This document shows positions 55,344 to 64,000 of a stretch of 64,000 bases of DNA, piece by piece. Below the pieces are notes generated by a model. The model saw nothing but the letters and a program-made list of their open reading frames with translations. It made no database searches and had not been told where the DNA came from. This DNA is from Phymatolithon calcareum (lineage: Eukaryota > Rhodophyta > Florideophyceae > Hapalidiales), in contig OZ345359.1 of assembly GCA_977006965.1 (NCBI GenBank), positions 496,001-560,000 of the forward strand, in the 5' to 3' direction. How positions within the stretch are numbered: the stretch's first letter is position 1; each line of letters opens with the position of its first letter. Made by a program: the position numbers and the translations under genes.

Positions 55344-58148
55344 ATGGCTAAGCTTTATGTTCAGCTGTCCAATTTTCGCGTCACCCATTCGCACCACGAT
55401 GACACTCCACTTGTACATCTACTAGTTCGCTCCACCCGCGCTCATGCCGTGCCATTGGAGTCTCCCGCCGGCGTTCGCGGAGAAGATGGCTCTGTTGCGT
55501 TTTCTTCATGGCGTGCCCGCTGGGACGAGAACGCTCCAGACATCCAGTCCGTGCTCCACCTTTCTCTGCGTGCCGTTGACACACGTTCTAAATGGAAGCG
55601 AAGACGTCACTCAGCCTTTCAGAATACCTTTGCACGCTCGGCTGCTAAGAAAGGCCCTCCAATTCTAGGGAAAACATCACTTAACCTTCTCTCTATGGCC
55701 TGTGGAACCGTGCGTCGCAGCGTGCGTATCTTCACTGCTTCTCGTGACGGCTCATTCTGGGATATATCCTTTGATGGTGTTGTCGAGGAGCGTGCCGACA
55801 TTCGCATCCAACTCAACGATATCGCCGTTGTCTGTCCTTTCCCTCTCCGCTCTGCATATCTCGTCGTCGGTATTGAAGGTCCTAATAGGCTCTGCGTCGT
55901 GGCGCCTGAGCGCCATGTACACAGCGCAGAACCAGAATGGGACGACGTTCCCCCACTCGTGTTACCACGTTGGAGTTTATCTAAACTTTCACGAGCTGTT
56001 CTCACCATTCGCGTGCATGAGGCACAAGATGATAACCGTTGCGTTGGCGTATTGCAACTCAAGATGCACGATATTTGGGCTAGTGTGCTTCGCAGCGGAT
56101 ATTCCACACCTTTTCAAGGCGAACTACAGCCGCGAGACCGGACAGGTGTCGTGCACAGTGATGTGGAAACAGTCACCCTTGGTTCGATTCACGGATTTGC
56201 GGAGCTTGAAAATGTTCCTCGTACCGGGCAGATGACAGAAGGCGTCACGACGCACGCGGGAATGACTGGCGGTCGACCGATATTCTGTGGTGCCAGTTTA
56301 CCGGCGGATGACATCATTCGGGGTGAAGTGAGAGATGCTGAAGATTTGCCTCGTGGCTGGGTCCAATTGTACGATACTTTCGGCTACCGTTTCTTTTACA
56401 ATGCCTCCACCTTGAAGAACAGTTGGGTCAGACCGACTACTGAAGACGAGGATCCTGATCATGATACCCAATTGGCGGACCTTGGTTATGAGCGAACTCG
56501 AAATAATTTCTATCGTTCGGTCTCCAATGGGGCAGAAACATGGGTTCATCCTGCTGCTACCTGCATCCCCGCTGTGAATTACGCTTCAACTAACGAAGAC
56601 ACTCATTCTGAGTACTCTTCATTCCGTCCGGGAACGTCTGCTGCATCAACTCCTGTAATTAATCGCAATGTCCCTGGTCACCTACCTGAATCTTCCATGC
56701 CGTGTTCATCTTTCATACTACCAGGAGCACGCATCGCCCCAACTTCCCAAGCACCTTCAATAACATCCCCTGAACTTACCCCATCTGAAGCCGCTGCTCT
56801 TTCTAACACATCCACTGACATAGGTGCTCCAGCAGCTCAAGCAGCACAAGGTGCTTCGTCTCAAAACCCCAGTTCAGGAGCTGTGTACAACAGAGGTCAA
56901 GAAATCCCTCTGTGGTGTCCCGGTGACGACAAAGAGGATTGTTGTACTGAAATGAAGTGGACTCGACTCCGAAATCGCGGTGATAATCAACTCATTCCCG
57001 GTCAACCCACTGAAGGCCACACTTTGACTGCAATGCATGGAGGAAAAACTCTGCTCAAATTCGGAGGAAAGGGTCCAGATGGGAAGACGAATGAAGTCTT
57101 CTCGTACGACTCTGATTCCATGAATTGGAGCAGAATTTATCCTCTCGGTGTTCCACCCACAGCGCGATACGGTCATGGCGCCGTCAGCATGGGTAGCGAC
57201 CGATCCCGTCTCCTTGTGTTCGGTGGGAGTTGTCGTCTAGGTCGCCTAAATGATTTGCACATCTTGCACGAAGAGAACCAAGCGTGGTCACCCGTGAACG
57301 CGTCCGGGGAGGCACCTGCAGTGCGTTCCCGTCTGGGTATGACTGCCACGTCTGCCGGAGATATGGCGCTTGTGTTTGGCGGACGATCAATCTACCGCTT
57401 CTTGGGCGGTACCTACTACGATTCCAAACACGTTCACGCCTTCCTCGCCGATCGTTCTCAGTGGATCACCATGGCACCACGCGGCTCTGGGCCGCAACCA
57501 GCCGCTCGATCTGGTTGTGTTGTTGAATTTATCAACGACCGACAAATGTTTGTACATGGCGGATATGATGACGGTGACAAGTATTATGCAGACTCCTTTC
57601 TCTTTGACCTCGCTTCATGTTCGTGGCATCGTACACCATACCCTAATGAACCGACTGAGCCTACAGCTCGCGAAAGTCATACATCCACAGTTGTGAACGG
57701 GTCCGTACTGATTTATGGTGGAGAGATGGAAACTGGGGGCTATTCGTCAGAGCTCCATTTGTTCGATCCGTCCCGTTTGCGATGGGCGAGCCCGCCATCT
57801 GTGAGCGGATATTCTCCAGCTGGATTGAGCGGAGCAGCTATGGCAACTGCAAATGACACCACGGTGGTACTTACGGGTGGTGACAATGGGTACACTGTAT
57901 CGCGTGAGGCGTTTTCACTGGATATTGCCCGCTTCCCCGTGGCAGATATCAATCAGTTGAAGGATCGAGCACGTCAGAGAAACCTGGCCGATGCGCTGTG
58001 CGTTGTGTGTCTTGACGCTAAGGTTGACACTATGTTCCTATGGTGTGGACATACCGTCTGCTGCAAGAGTTGCTCGAAAAGAGTTAGCTCCATGTGTCCT
58101 ATATGTCGGCGACCTGTTACGAATATTCTGCAAGATGTAGCCGTATGA
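55344..58148 (+). CDS. C2-like/WW/Kelch/RING multidomain protein, probable E3 ubiquitin ligase
   Basis: Intronless, 934 residues from the ATG at 55344. Residues about 1-150 and 150-310 are strand-rich, C2-like regions (for example LYVQLSNFRVTHSH and AVLTIRVHEAQDDNRCVGVL). A WW domain lies at about 334-362 (DLPRGWVQLYDTFGYRFFYN, then NSWVRP), with both signature Trp residues. About 390-530 is Ser/Pro/Ala-rich linker. Kelch repeats follow at about 555-865: GHTLTAMHGGKTLLKFGGKG, RYGHGAVSMG, RLLVFGGSCRLGRLNDL, MALVFGGRSIYRF and TVVLTGGDNGYT. A C3HC4 RING ends the protein (about 886-925: CVVCLDAK, MFLWCGHTVCCKSC, CPICRRPV). The RING implies ubiquitin transfer; Kelch and WW would recruit substrates, and C2-like parts could bind membranes. 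The function is inferred from domains only, but every domain appears intact. Confidence 0.85.
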   Translation: MAKLYVQLSNFRVTHSHHDDTPLVHLLVRSTRAHAVPLESPAGVRGEDGSVAFSSWRARWDENAPDIQSVLHLSLRAVDTRSKWKRRRHSAFQNTFARSAAKKGPPILGKTSLNLLSMACGTVRRSVRIFTASRDGSFWDISFDGVVEERADIRIQLNDIAVVCPFPLRSAYLVVGIEGPNRLCVVAPERHVHSAEPEWDDVPPLVLPRWSLSKLSRAVLTIRVHEAQDDNRCVGVLQLKMHDIWASVLRSGYSTPFQGELQPRDRTGVVHSDVETVTLGSIHGFAELENVPRTGQMTEGVTTHAGMTGGRPIFCGASLPADDIIRGEVRDAEDLPRGWVQLYDTFGYRFFYNASTLKNSWVRPTTEDEDPDHDTQLADLGYERTRNNFYRSVSNGAETWVHPAATCIPAVNYASTNEDTHSEYSSFRPGTSAASTPVINRNVPGHLPESSMPCSSFILPGARIAPTSQAPSITSPELTPSEAAALSNTSTDIGAPAAQAAQGASSQNPSSGAVYNRGQEIPLWCPGDDKEDCCTEMKWTRLRNRGDNQLIPGQPTEGHTLTAMHGGKTLLKFGGKGPDGKTNEVFSYDSDSMNWSRIYPLGVPPTARYGHGAVSMGSDRSRLLVFGGSCRLGRLNDLHILHEENQAWSPVNASGEAPAVRSRLGMTATSAGDMALVFGGRSIYRFLGGTYYDSKHVHAFLADRSQWITMAPRGSGPQPAARSGCVVEFINDRQMFVHGGYDDGDKYYADSFLFDLASCSWHRTPYPNEPTEPTARESHTSTVVNGSVLIYGGEMETGGYSSELHLFDPSRLRWASPPSVSGYSPAGLSGAAMATANDTTVVLTGGDNGYTVSREAFSLDIARFPVADINQLKDRARQRNLADALCVVCLDAKVDTMFLWCGHTVCCKSCSKRVSSMCPICRRPVTNILQDVAV

Positions 58149-58770
58149 TTTGGAGGAAAGTTGCTGTTTGCTCTTCACTTGTATTCCCTTCTCTAACGCA
58201 AAGGTTTACTTTCCCCTCACTTCGACGCCTGGAGCTTCCCAGTGCATTAGGCAATCTCATTCGGCCGGTTTATTTCTGCAAACAAACTTGTCGCAAACGA
58301 TGGAATGTCCGGACAATGTGTTAGTTAATTCCTGCTTTCATCCCTTGTATATTCAGTACTAGCCATCGGTCTCAGCTGCGCTATGTCGTGCTACGCACAG
58401 ACCATGGCTTTGCAAATTGCTTTCGCATGCTTCGCATGATCGACCCAGCTGTGCAATGGTAGATGCGGTCTTAGAACAAGGATAGAACCAGAACTTGTCC
58501 GAGGACAATGGTGGCCAAATGTTGGCGACCATGTGGACGGAGTTATTGTGCTCTGTTTTTCGAGGCAGAATTGCACTCCGTGAAGATTCTGTGTAAAAAA
58601 ACTGCTGCGGCATGTATAGTATTATATTCTTTGTAGCTGTTTATTGCCCTCTAAAGACAACAGTATTGCTCACCTTGTAAACAAGAATTAAGAGCAACCC
58701 GTATGAACACGGAAGAGGCACCAGACATACTTATGCATGCCAGCTAATAAACAGAAATATAGTGGGACGA
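58149..58770. other. Intergenic
   Basis: No gene seen. Confidence 0.4.
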
Positions 58771-59265
58771 CTACGACCTAGACAGATACTCCAGACTCTC
58801 TTTTCCTAAAAGCATGTGGACACCACATATTCCTATATTGCGCGCGGCGTTCACGTCCCTGTCAATGTCGCCCACGCTGCAGGAGTTCTCGCCCGTTTCG
58901 CTGCTTCCACAGCGCAACACACGAAAACCTTCACCCTTTTGCATAGCCTTCCCGCATCCGTGACAACGTGCAGACGTCCGGAACTCGTCCGTTAGAACCA
59001 CAGGACACATCTTCGCCAAAGCCCGAATCAGCTTCTTCCGCAGGGCAGGCCCGCTCTTCCCAAACCTGTACTCAGCATTGCCGAAGAAAACGACCCGGGG
59101 ACGACCGTACAGCTCCTTCTTCCCCCTCTTCTGTTGGCCCTTCAACCGCCGCAGCTCAACTTGGTCCTCGTCGAACAGAAGTAATGCCGCCCGGTGATGG
59201 ATCGCTCTTTGTCCAGCACAGAAATCCATCGCGAATCTTTGCGAAGCGGCGCTGCGGCGACGCAA
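58771..59265 (-). pseudogene. Fanzor/TnpB-like RNA-guided nuclease C-terminal fragment
   Basis: A minus-strand open frame of 164 codons. After a basic helix (ELRRLKGQQKRGKKELYG) it reads VVFFGNAEYRFGKSGPALRK, PVVLTDEFRTSARCHGCGKA, a second Cys pair (LRCGSSETGENSC) and DIDRDVNAARNIGICG. This is the Fanzor/TnpB layout: the RuvC second-motif region, a zinc ribbon starting Thr-Ser-x-x-Cys-x-x-Cys, and the last RuvC Asp in Asp-Arg-Asp-x-Asn-Ala-Ala-Arg-Asn. The 'GNAEYRFG...VVLTDEFRTS' style resembles eukaryotic Fanzor1. The N-terminal lobe and first RuvC Asp are absent, and the frame upstream runs into an inverted duplication (59108-59394). It is therefore a dead fragment. No ωRNA-like element could be identified. 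Confidence 0.7.
59108..59225. repeat. Left arm of a 118-bp inverted duplication
   Basis: Reverse complement of 59277-59394 with 4 mismatches in 118. It lies within the Fanzor-like frame. The spacer is 51 bp (59226-59276). Confidence 0.9.
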
Positions 59266-59276
59266 AAGATTTACGC

Positions 59277-59394
59277 ATTTCCGTGCTGGACAAAGAGCGA
59301 TCCATCACCTGGCGGCATTACTTCTGTTCGACGAGGAACAAGTTGAGCTGCGGCGGTTGAAGGGCCAACAGAAGAGGCGGAAGAAGGAGCTGTA
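59277..59394. repeat. Right arm of the 118-bp inverted duplication
   Basis: On the plus strand this arm stays open in the same coding frame as the left arm on the minus strand (VELRRLKGQQKRRKKELY) and keeps an Arg where the other has Gly. So two Fanzor-like segments lie head to head. Confidence 0.85.
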
Positions 59395-61945
59395 TGAAAA
59401 TGGGATAAATCTATGAGATTGGATCTGCTTAATCTACGGGACGCCACGCGCTTGGCATTACGAGTAGGTGCAGTTAGGAGGAAGCACCAATCCGGTGAGC
59501 ACGAGACTTGTTGCACAGATGTAGCGCTGCTATTCGCTGCTTCGGAAGAGTTCGGGGTACAGTCGAGTTTCTTGCTCTTTTGACGACGATCACCATCATG
59601 ATCATGATTATGGGGGCTTCTCAACCCATCTAACAAGTGTGACGAAGCACCGAGGGGTCTTTAGGTGTTAAATGCCGTGTCCCTCTTTTTATTGAACCCA
59701 ATACCCCTCTTTGTCACGCCAAAAAGCTCTGATTTTCCCTCGCAATAGCAAAGGTGAGATACAAAATTCCGGTGTAGATTACTGAACGCGAATCAAAGGA
59801 GCCCTGAAGCTCATTATCATAGGTGGCTAAGTGTCTTCTTTGCCTGGCTGCAAGAGTGAACCATAGCAGGGGCCCTCAACGCTCTACAACTTGCGAGCCA
59901 TCCCGATGTCGCGCCCGCTGTTATGTCGCTGTCCCAAGGCGGTCGCTTTTCCTCTCGCGACTGTACGTCGCACAACTTGGATCGCGATAGTCATGCTGCT
60001 TGTAGTAGGTGATCTGATGGGCCATACGGGCACGTGTCTCTCGTGTGTCTATGCGCTCCATCGCTGTCTTTTGCGTAGGTGTAGTTCGATCCATCGTGCA
60101 GGACTTAGGAACCGCTATTGTAATCTTCCTCGCCATCGTGACCATACTCGTCCTCTCATTTCTTGTTTAATTCCTCAACACGATGCAACGTCTGCTCCAC
60201 CTCCTTGTGGAACAATGGCAGGTATTCGATACCTAAAGACAAGATACTTCACAGGCTACTTGGAGGGTCGAAGAAGGATGCTCACGCTGAAGATGCTCAA
60301 GAGAAGCAAGAATAGGATGCAGGCCACTGAAGCAACACCAGGGAATAACCTGTACTGGATGGCGGAAGACATGTCGGCAATGTTAAAACGAACTACGTGG
60401 ACGACGCCATGGAATTGATTGCCAAGATGGTATCACCAAAACCCCGACTTCGCTTGCAAAAGAGCTCATCATCAATACCAGTTCGCAGCCGGGTATTACG
60501 ATATTGTGCAGTGGCAAGGTTTGACACAGAGGTCTGCTGAAGAGAGATGAAATGTGAATGCATTCATTCATCCCAAATCTTCACAGAAATGCACCTACGG
60601 AACAGAGAGCAGCACATAACATGAAATGAGATAACAAACGCAATGAGTCTGATAGTGGAGGAAGCAAAAATATTTTGCTAGGTGAAATGAAAAGGATGAG
60701 TTGGCTGGCGTCATGCAATGTCACAAGCACACTCCGCTAGAAGCTTCGTAATTATGGGATGGACATCCTTCTTCGAGCAAGTAGAACAAAGACAAACCAT
60801 GGAGAGAGATGTCGAAGGTGCTTCATAAAACAATTCTTTACGACACTGTGACATAAGCAAGTACTCTCTAGAAAGAACAAACTTTGCTCCATGTTTTCGT
60901 TTTGTTTTCGTTTAAAAGTATCTCCTCGGTTGCGCCTACGTCTCTAATCCGGAAGGCGAGGGACGTCTACCCTTCTTCTTCTTCTTTATTGCAGAGGACG
61001 TCTACCCTGAATTGTGTAGTTGTTATTTCATCTTTTCTGTTTTTAAAATGTACAGCTTTCCTGTTGACGGGATAGAGTGAGCCCTCTCTTTCTCACTTAA
61101 TTTTTGCTGGGAGGTAGGAACCCAATAAGTTGAATTTTAGAAAAAACTGAGGACGCGGACAGAAAAGGACACCAGTTAAGAAGTGGACCGCTTTGGAAGC
61201 GTTTCAGTTCATGGCGGTATACTAAAATGAGTTTTCATCAATATTTGTACGCAGGTACTTGTGACTAATTACGACGCCAAGCGTCAGAGGTAGACTAATC
61301 GTAGTACACAAAATTCCAGATTGCGTAAGACATAGTTTTCACCACTGCAGCTCCTAAAACTTTGAGAAATCATCAGGTGATTGACTTCTCATAGTCAAGG
61401 ATGATCAACGGTAGCAACATCCTTTTTACTGTCGATGAAATATTCTTTATGGCTTAGTCCAGCACGAAGTTAAATCACAACTGAGAATCGTTGCCTGTGT
61501 TGAGATCATTGCTGACATGTCTGGTTCAAAAAGTTCACGAAGAGCACAGACGGGGAGGACGAGGGAGGTCGGAAAAGGTTGAACATGCTGCGTTGATCGG
61601 CTGAGACGTGAAGGACACACCGTGGTTAGGAACGAGAAGAATTCTCACCACTGATGTAAAAATAAGTTCATCATGGAAGAAGGCGATATCATCAACGTTG
61701 GATGTTCTAGTCGTCGAAAATGTCACCACCGCATAAAATGCCAATCACCACTGCACAGGACGAGCATCACGATACTTGTCAATATGTTCAAAAAATTGTG
61801 CTAATCTTTACGCTACACTACTTTGACTATTCTTGAAAGCGCCGACTGCAGATTTCGCGCAAATCAAAGCCGGCGTCAGAGAGCATCAGCCGCCTTGCAC
61901 TATGTCCAAGTTCGTCAAATGAAGAGAATATATTGATCTTGTCTC
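59395..61945. other. Intergenic with a repeat block
   Basis: 59950-60065 resembles 44325-44460. The plus frame 59891-60418 (175 codons) overlaps it and has no recognisable domain. A CTTCTTCTTCTTC microsatellite is near 60975. No gene is called. Confidence 0.4.
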
Positions 61946-64000
61946 TCAGGAATCTACAACACTTGGTGCGGGCCATTGCTTGTTGTCCACAACATCACGA
62001 AGGGGCAGATCGACTTGGACAATATCCCCATGTGTTACCGAAACAGTCGAAGTAGTATCCGGTGTTGACGGCCAGAAGACAGCATATCCACTCTTTCCAA
62101 ATGCCACTTCCTTCCCATCCAGAGAGAGTATTGTTGATGTATCTCCCTCTCGTCTCCACGCGACGACGGGCGCTCCTGAGCGTGACAGATATGACCTCGC
62201 GCAGCCGCTGCCAACCACGGTTTCGTAGAGCGCCCGCTTCATCTCCGCGGACACTGTCCACGACGTCCCAATGCGGTCCTCGATCGCAACGTTGTTCTCG
62301 TTGATGTTTGCGAGACACGAAACATCCTCCACAATCTCGTCTATGCGCTGGGACACTTGCCACACTACTTCTCTTCCCACTGCAAACGTCTGCAATAGCG
62401 TCAACATCTTTTCCGCACGTCGGTCCCGTGCAGAGAGTAGAGGACTTGCACCGTCACTGACGATGTCAAGCGAAATGTTCTGGATTGTCGGCACTGCCGC
62501 AATCGCAAAATGGATGCTCTCTCGTTCGGCATTGTACTCCAGATCCACTGATTCTCGTTGCATCCCAGACACAAAGTTCACATGCGCCGCTTCGTGGACA
62601 CCCAGAACAGTTACATTCCACGATCGCGTCTTGGGCACCACTCCAGTCAATTCGTCTGCATTCGTAACAGGTACTTTGTTTCTGTCTCCATCTAACTTCG
62701 CCACACCAGAAATATTCAGTGTGCAGCCGGACGTCGACCAGTTCGTGCTAATGTTCGTGATGAACTTGCGCTGCTCCCCAACCTCCTCATCTTCATACAG
62801 CTCAAAGCTACCATCAGCCCCGGCAACTACAGTCAGACAAACTGTTTTCGGACAGTCCAGGGAATTCAGCTCTGCCCCGGACCCCGATGGCGGGGGTGCA
62901 CGAGGTACGATGGCACCAGGCTTTCCGAAAATGGGCACGTAATCCAGAGATGGTGCGTATACTGCATGGAACATTCCCGGCTCAAAGGCCTCACCTGTGT
63001 CCAAATGGCGCCACGGCGCAGTGATTGCGGAACCATCAGACGCATCGGTTCCCGGAAGCCAAACGACCTGTCTTGCGAGATTGGTTGTCTCATCCTTAGG
63101 GAGCACGATGGGTGCCACAATGAGTTCACTTCCAAACCAGTACTGTGCAGGCACTGCGAAAGCAGCCTCCTCCTGGGCATGAGTATAGTACATCGGCATA
63201 ACCAACGGCGTACTATCCACATGCGTCTGATAGACGCAGCTGAAGATATACGGCACCATCTCGTGTCGGAACCGCATAGCATCCGTCGCCGCCTTGCACA
63301 CTTCAGCGCTGTACGCCCACGGGTTTCGGAAGATGTACGGATTGTTTGCGTTATGCAGACGCATGATAGGAGAGAGGCATCCAAGCTGCACCCAGCGCGC
63401 ATAAAGTTCGCCATTATTTGGGATCTGTCTCGTGTGACCGCCGATGTCATGCGACCAGTAGAAGTAGTTTGCGTTTGCCGCCGACGCCGTCATGAAGGTC
63501 TGGAACGCCAAAGATTCCCACGTTGACCATGTGTCGCCTGAGAACCCGATAGGATATCGATGCGATCCGAGACCAGCGAACCGTGAGAATACTGCTGGTC
63601 GCTTCCCTTTGTTACGACCAAGATCCAAAAAGTGGAGATGATTGAGCTGGAATAGCGGGTCCACACCCTCCAATCTTGACTTTGCGCCCTGTTGCCAGTC
63701 AATCCACCAGAAAGACTTTTCATAGTCGCCCATTTCCTCATGTGGATGGAGCAAAATTTTGAAGTACGCGGCGGCGGAAAGATCATCGGATAGATCGAAA
63801 GGAATGGGAGCCCCACGGTTGGCCATCTCTAAGGCTCCCTGATATTGTGCATATTCCATATACATAGCCTCGTGCTTCCAAACCCCGTCGGCTGGGTGCA
63901 GATTCAGAGCTGTGGACATTCCGCGGGCATGCAACCACTTAATAAACCTCGCCGGATTCGGAAAAAATTGCTTGTTCCATGTATATCCGGTCCAGCCATC
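61946..64000 (-). CDS. Glycoside hydrolase family 31, bacterial-type (5' end outside the window)
   Basis: An open frame from the right edge (64000) to a stop at 61946; 684 residues are visible and the N-terminus is missing. The first visible residues, DGWTGYTWNKQFFPNPARF, continue an upstream GH31 TIM barrel. The nucleophile is the Asp of FWWIDWQQG and the acid/base Asp is in YPIGFSGDTW. WSHDIGGH, SPIMRLHNANNPY and YWFGSELIVAPI are further GH31 blocks. A beta-sandwich C-terminal domain follows (VVAGADGSFELYEDEE). GH31 enzymes include alpha-glucosidases, alpha-xylosidases and glucan lyases; the Asp-Trp-Gln-Gln-Gly form is the one I associate with bacterial and some fungal members rather than with ER glucosidase II. 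The substrate cannot be told. The last ~200 residues are extra helical sequence of unknown role. Confidence 0.88.
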   Translation of the reverse strand, partial: DGWTGYTWNKQFFPNPARFIKWLHARGMSTALNLHPADGVWKHEAMYMEYAQYQGALEMANRGAPIPFDLSDDLSAAAYFKILLHPHEEMGDYEKSFWWIDWQQGAKSRLEGVDPLFQLNHLHFLDLGRNKGKRPAVFSRFAGLGSHRYPIGFSGDTWSTWESLAFQTFMTASAANANYFYWSHDIGGHTRQIPNNGELYARWVQLGCLSPIMRLHNANNPYIFRNPWAYSAEVCKAATDAMRFRHEMVPYIFSCVYQTHVDSTPLVMPMYYTHAQEEAAFAVPAQYWFGSELIVAPIVLPKDETTNLARQVVWLPGTDASDGSAITAPWRHLDTGEAFEPGMFHAVYAPSLDYVPIFGKPGAIVPRAPPPSGSGAELNSLDCPKTVCLTVVAGADGSFELYEDEEVGEQRKFITNISTNWSTSGCTLNISGVAKLDGDRNKVPVTNADELTGVVPKTRSWNVTVLGVHEAAHVNFVSGMQRESVDLEYNAERESIHFAIAAVPTIQNISLDIVSDGASPLLSARDRRAEKMLTLLQTFAVGREVVWQVSQRIDEIVEDVSCLANINENNVAIEDRIGTSWTVSAEMKRALYETVVGSGCARSYLSRSGAPVVAWRREGDTSTILSLDGKEVAFGKSGYAVFWPSTPDTTSTVSVTHGDIVQVDLPLRDVVDNKQWPAPSVVDS

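Noticed and set aside
1-64000. tRNA, rRNA or CRISPR-like arrays
   Set aside because: I looked for T-arm GGTTCGA-type signatures and regularly spaced direct repeats and found none convincing.

Overview
This is eukaryotic nuclear DNA. Several genes are cut by short introns (73-164 bp) with GT...AG borders, others are intronless, and more than half of the window is decayed transposable elements. The conserved genes are a nuclear-encoded mitochondrial complex I subunit, an RFC clamp-loader subunit, a farnesyltransferase alpha subunit, Mediator subunits and a homeodomain protein. Compact genes inside a retrotransposon-rich background fit a multicellular red alga of the Chondrus/Gracilaria type. 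That placement is inference; nothing in the window proves it.

Layout. 1-4.7 kb: two head-to-tail, degenerate piggyBac-like (DDE_Tnp_1_7) transposons plus the end of a third. 4.7-25.9 kb: transposon graveyard. It holds a ~2.9 kb region bounded by ~92-bp inverted repeats, a LINE 3' end, a P-element/THAP9-like transposase relic, a chromodomain fragment and a broken Ty1/copia element with ~107-bp LTRs. A small intron-containing KIX-domain (MED15-like) gene at 23 kb has a LINE 3' end lodged just after its stop codon. 26.2-38.9 kb: gene island in the order FNTA (+), a partial tandem copy of FNTA (+), RFC2-type clamp loader (-), UXT/prefoldin-like (+), NDUFV1 (+), GPN2 (-, 4 exons), MED21-like (-, 2 exons), DUF1499 protein (+), an unknown beta-rich protein (+) and a double-homeodomain protein (-, 2 exons). 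39-44 kb: LINE relics, perfect palindromes and a stray piggyBac end. 45.6-47.1 kb: an F-box/LRR-like gene bracketed by inverted copies of a repeat. 47.8-55.3 kb: LINE remains (one with a SINE-like insertion flanked by a 15-bp duplication), a 55-bp-arm hairpin and AT palindromes. 55.3-58.1 kb: a 934-residue protein with C2-like, WW, Kelch and RING parts. 58.8-59.4 kb: a Fanzor/TnpB-like nuclease fragment merged into a 118-bp inverted duplication. 61.9-64 kb: a bacterial-type GH31 glycosidase running off the right edge.

The cellular genes are unrelated housekeeping and regulatory genes and show no operon-like logic. The mobile elements are mostly dead. The most unusual items are the Fanzor fragment with its inverted duplication, the back-to-back homeodomains, the WW-Kelch-RING fusion, the minimal KIX protein, and the piggyBac-like array that shares single CTAG tetranucleotides as apparent target sites instead of TTAA.

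Limits: exon borders were placed by eye from GT/AG signals, reading-frame continuity and remembered family sequences. No database search, alignment program or folding program was run.
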